Below, in pieces: positions 18,001-20,715 of a DNA stretch of 20,715 bases (the stretch's first letter is position 1; each line of letters opens with the position of its first letter). The notes below the pieces were generated by a model. It searched no databases and was not told the origin of the DNA. It saw only the letters and a program-made list of their open reading frames with translations. The stretch is from Tricholomella constricta (taxonomy: Eukaryota > Basidiomycota > Agaricomycetes > Agaricales > Lyophyllaceae). The stretch covers positions 1 to 20,715 of the forward strand of contig JAACJP010000098.1 in NCBI GenBank assembly GCA_013368375.1. The letters run 5' to 3'. The translations under genes were made by a program, and so were the position numbers.

Positions 18001-19209
18001 CATACGTAGCCGTACATTTTTTCTCTTGAGCTTCAAAGGAATGCCAACTGTTGCAATCAGCGCACGCATGCACAACAACGTCCACGCAAGCGTACTTACC
18101 GTCAGGATCACAACAAAACAAGTACGCAGAGTTCAATGGCTTTCACCCGTCCCTCATCGGTTATTGCGTTGCTGGAACGTAAACGTCTCATCAAAGCGTG
18201 CTGCTAGTTGTACGTAGCTAATCCGATCCGTTATACTCACTCGGAATACTGGCTTGCTATCGAACAAACAGACCGCACATCAAATTTTACATTGCCTCGC
18301 TGGCATTTGTTTTGATTTGCATTTGTTTGGACATGTATGCACGGCACCTGCAGTGAGGGTGCGCCCATGCCCGCAAGAAAACCAACCGTCCGTCGGGATC
18401 ACAACAAAAGAAGTACACACCTCCTTGACCTGTCGCTCATCGGCTACGTCGATTGCAGTGAAAGAAGGTGTTGCGTATAGCCAACGCTCACTCAAATGTG
18501 TCGCTAGACTCTCATAAAAACATGCCACTAGTCGTACATAATTTATTGTACTTGCTGAGAATACTAGCGCTTACGCAAACTGCCCGTGTTGCACAACAGA
18601 TTTTACGTCGCCTCGCTGGCATAACAAGTTGTACGTAAATTTATTGTACTTGCTCAGAATACTAGCGTCAACACAAATTGCCCGTCAGATTTTACGTTGC
18701 CTTGCTGGCGTTGGATTTGCATTGTCGGGATTAATTGCGTGCAGTGCGTTTGATATTTGACTTGCATCTCGCTCCAGAGCAGAACATGTTTCCGAACCTT
18801 AACCGAGACACGAGCAGAAACGTTCCCAACCCAAATCTCTAACCGAGGCACCCGAAGCTCTAACTCAAACCTCTAACCGGTCGCCGGGTACGCCACTTGC
18901 TGGGTACGCCACTCGCCAAGTACACCATCCGTCACGTACGTCAGTCGCCTCCCACGCACCACGTTCAGTCGCAGGTCATGTTCCTGAAAGCATCAGCCAG
19001 ACAGATCAAAAGGTCTATTAGTGACAACCAAGCATCAACAATCCCCGACAGCATACGTAGCCGTACATTTTTTCTCTTGAGCTTCAAAGGAATGCCAACT
19101 GTTGCAATCAGCGCACGCATGCACAACAACGTCCACGCAAGCGTACTTACCGTCAGGATCACAACAAAACAAGTACGCAGAGTTCAATGGCTTTCACCCG
19201 TCCCTCATC

Positions 19210-20258
19210 GGTTATTGCGTTGCTGGAACGTAAACGTCTCATCAAAGCGTGCTGCTAGTTGTACGTAGCTAATCCGATCCGTTATACTCACTCGGAATAC
19301 TGGCTTGCTATCGAACAAACAGACCGCACATCAAATTTTACATTGCCTCGCTGGCATTTGTTTTGATTTGCATTTGTTTGGACATGTATGCACGGCACCT
19401 GCAGTGAGGGTGCGCCCATGCCCGCAAGAAAACCAACCGTCCGTCGGGATCACAACAAAAGAAGTACACACCTCCTTGACCTGTCGCTCATCGGCTACGT
19501 CGATTGCAGTGAAAGAAGGTGTTGCGTATAGCCAACGCTCACTCAAATGTGTCGCTAGACTCTCATAAAAACATGCCACTAGTCGTACATAATTTATTGT
19601 ACTTGCTGAGAATACTAGCGCTTACGCAAACTGCCCGTGTTGCACAACAGATTTTACGTCGCCTCGCTGGCATAACAAGTTGTACGTAAATTTATTGTAC
19701 TTGCTCAGAATACTAGCGTCAACACAAATTGCCCGTCAGATTTTACGTTGCCTTGCTGGCGTTGGATTTGCATTGTCGGGATTAATTGCGTGCAGTGCGT
19801 TTGATATTTGACTTGCATCTCGCTCCAGAGCAGAACATGTTTCCGAACCTTAACCGAGACACGAGCAGAAACGTTCCCAACCCAAATCTCTAACCGAGCA
19901 CCCGAAGCTCTAACTCAAACCTCTAACCGGTCGCCGGGTACGCCACTTGCTGGGTACGCCACTCGCCAAGTACACCATCCGTCACGTACGTCAGTCGCCT
20001 CCCACGCACCACGTTCAGTCGCAGGTCATGTTCCTGAAAGCATCAGCCAGACAGATCAAAAGGTCTATTAGTGACAACCAAGCATCAACAATCCCCGACA
20101 GCATACGTAGCCGTACATTTTTTCTCTTGAGCTTCAAAGGAATGCCAACTGTTGCAATCAGCGCACGCATGCACAACAACGTCCACGCAAGCGTACTTAC
20201 CGTCAGGATCACAACAAACAAGTACGCAGAGTTCAATGGCTTTCACCCGTCCCTCATC
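19210..20258 (+). repeat. Sixth monomer, 1049 bp, two single-base deletions
   Basis: Compared with copies 1-5, one G is missing at about 19897 (ACCGAGCACCC instead of ACCGAGGCACCC) and one A is missing at about 20216 (CAACAAACAAG instead of CAACAAAACAAG). The rest looks unchanged. Confidence 0.85.
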
Positions 20259-20715
20259 GGTTATTGCGTTGCTGGAACGTAAACGTCTCATCAAAGCGTG
20301 CTGCTAGTTGTACGTAGCTAATCCGATCCGTTATACTCACTCGGAATACTGGCTTGCTATCGAACAAACAGACCGCACATCAAATTTTACATTGCCTCGC
20401 TGGCATTTGTTTTGATTTGCATTTGTTTGGACATGTATGCACGGCACCTGCAGTGAGGGTGCGCCCATGCCCGCAAGAAAACCAACGCGTCCGTCGGGAT
20501 CACAACAAAAGAAGTACAACACCTCCTTGACCTGTCGCTGCATCATACGGCTACGTCGATTGCAGTGAAAGAAGAGTGTTGCGTATAGCCAACGCTGCTC
20601 ACTCAAATGTGTCGCTAGACTCTCATAAAAACATGCCACTTCCGTCGTACATAATTTATTGTACTTTGCTGAGAATACTAGCGCTTACGCAAACTGCCCG
20701 TGTTGCACAACAGAT
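20259..20715 (+). repeat. Partial seventh monomer with clustered insertions
   Basis: Between about 20486 and 20670 there are roughly seven small differences from the consensus, each a net gain of 1-5 bases. Examples are CCAACGCGTCCG for CCAACCGTCCG, CGCTGCATCATACGG for CGCTCATCGG, and TACTTTGCTG for TACTTGCTG. The sequence before 20486 matches the other copies. Confidence 0.85.

Larger units (their letters stand above)
13955..20715 (+). repeat. Tandem array of a 1051-bp satellite monomer, at least 6.4 copies
   Basis: Monomers start at 13955, 15006, 16057, 17108, 18159, 19210 and 20259, each opening with GGTTATTGCGTTGCTGG. The spacing is exactly 1051 for the first five; the sixth is 1049, and the seventh is cut by the window edge. 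Every conceptual frame is unchanged through copies 1-5, so these look identical. Short open frames on both strands (up to 123 codons) recur once per monomer, but none has a recognisable domain or clear codon bias, so I treat the monomer as non-coding. Such homogeneity implies very recent amplification, ongoing gene conversion or assembly duplication. The array runs off the right edge. Confidence 0.95.

Noticed and set aside
14050..20282. Short open frames repeated once per monomer (87, 82, 65, 123 and 65 codons)
   Set aside because: They recur only because the DNA repeats. They overlap on both strands, lack any recognised domain or splice context, and are broken by the indels in copies 6 and 7.
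13955..20715. CRISPR array or rDNA spacer
   Set aside because: The period is 1051 bp with no short repeat-spacer alternation, and no rRNA sequence is visible in or beside it.

Overview
The window looks like a gene-poor, repeat-rich stretch of a filamentous fungal genome, most likely a basidiomycete and possibly an agaricomycete. The evidence is short introns (about 42-105 nt) with GTRNGT-type donors and CTRAC-like branch sites, C-ending codon bias in the readable exons, and one recognisable fungal family (PHO88/SND3). There is no sign of prokaryotic gene organisation, and I saw no rRNA, tRNA or CRISPR array. Most of the left part carries short, broken coding-like fragments. The setting could be subtelomeric or a repeat island; neither can be proven from the sequence.

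Layout. 1-700: minus-strand remnant of a membrane-type protein, apparently frameshifted. 750-772 and 2156-2178: solitary copies of a perfect or near-perfect short palindrome. 905-1760: a plus-strand ladder of exon-like pieces and splice signals with no recognised product. 2239-3075: first copy of an ~0.83 kb dispersed element that ends in a hairpin plus CTAG, as Helitrons do. 3087-3468: coding-like exons directly after it. 3555-3910: a small three-exon minus-strand gene encoding a chromodomain protein, with a predicted 7-nt microexon. 4689-5488: unassigned coding-like pieces. 5485-6099: the C-terminal part of a PHO88/SND3-like ER membrane protein on the minus strand. 6590-6840 and 12010-12260: two related Ser/Thr/Ala-rich minus-strand segments. 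7367-8514: further unassigned minus-strand exons. 9180-11040: a second intron-rich plus-strand ladder. 11283-11575: a four-unit minisatellite in which each unit carries the palindrome. 13129-13955: second copy of the Helitron-like element.

From 13955 to the right edge the sequence is a head-to-tail array of a 1051-bp monomer: five apparently identical copies, a sixth with two 1-nt deletions, and a partial seventh with about seven small insertions. The first monomer begins exactly at the 3' terminus of the Helitron-like element. The monomer is itself built from older internal duplications and holds a degenerate copy of the dispersed palindrome.

The most interesting structure is therefore the combination of a Helitron-like terminus, a homogeneous 1-kb satellite starting at that terminus, and a mobile or convertible palindrome family found singly, in a minisatellite and inside the satellite monomer. 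How these relate mechanistically is inference.
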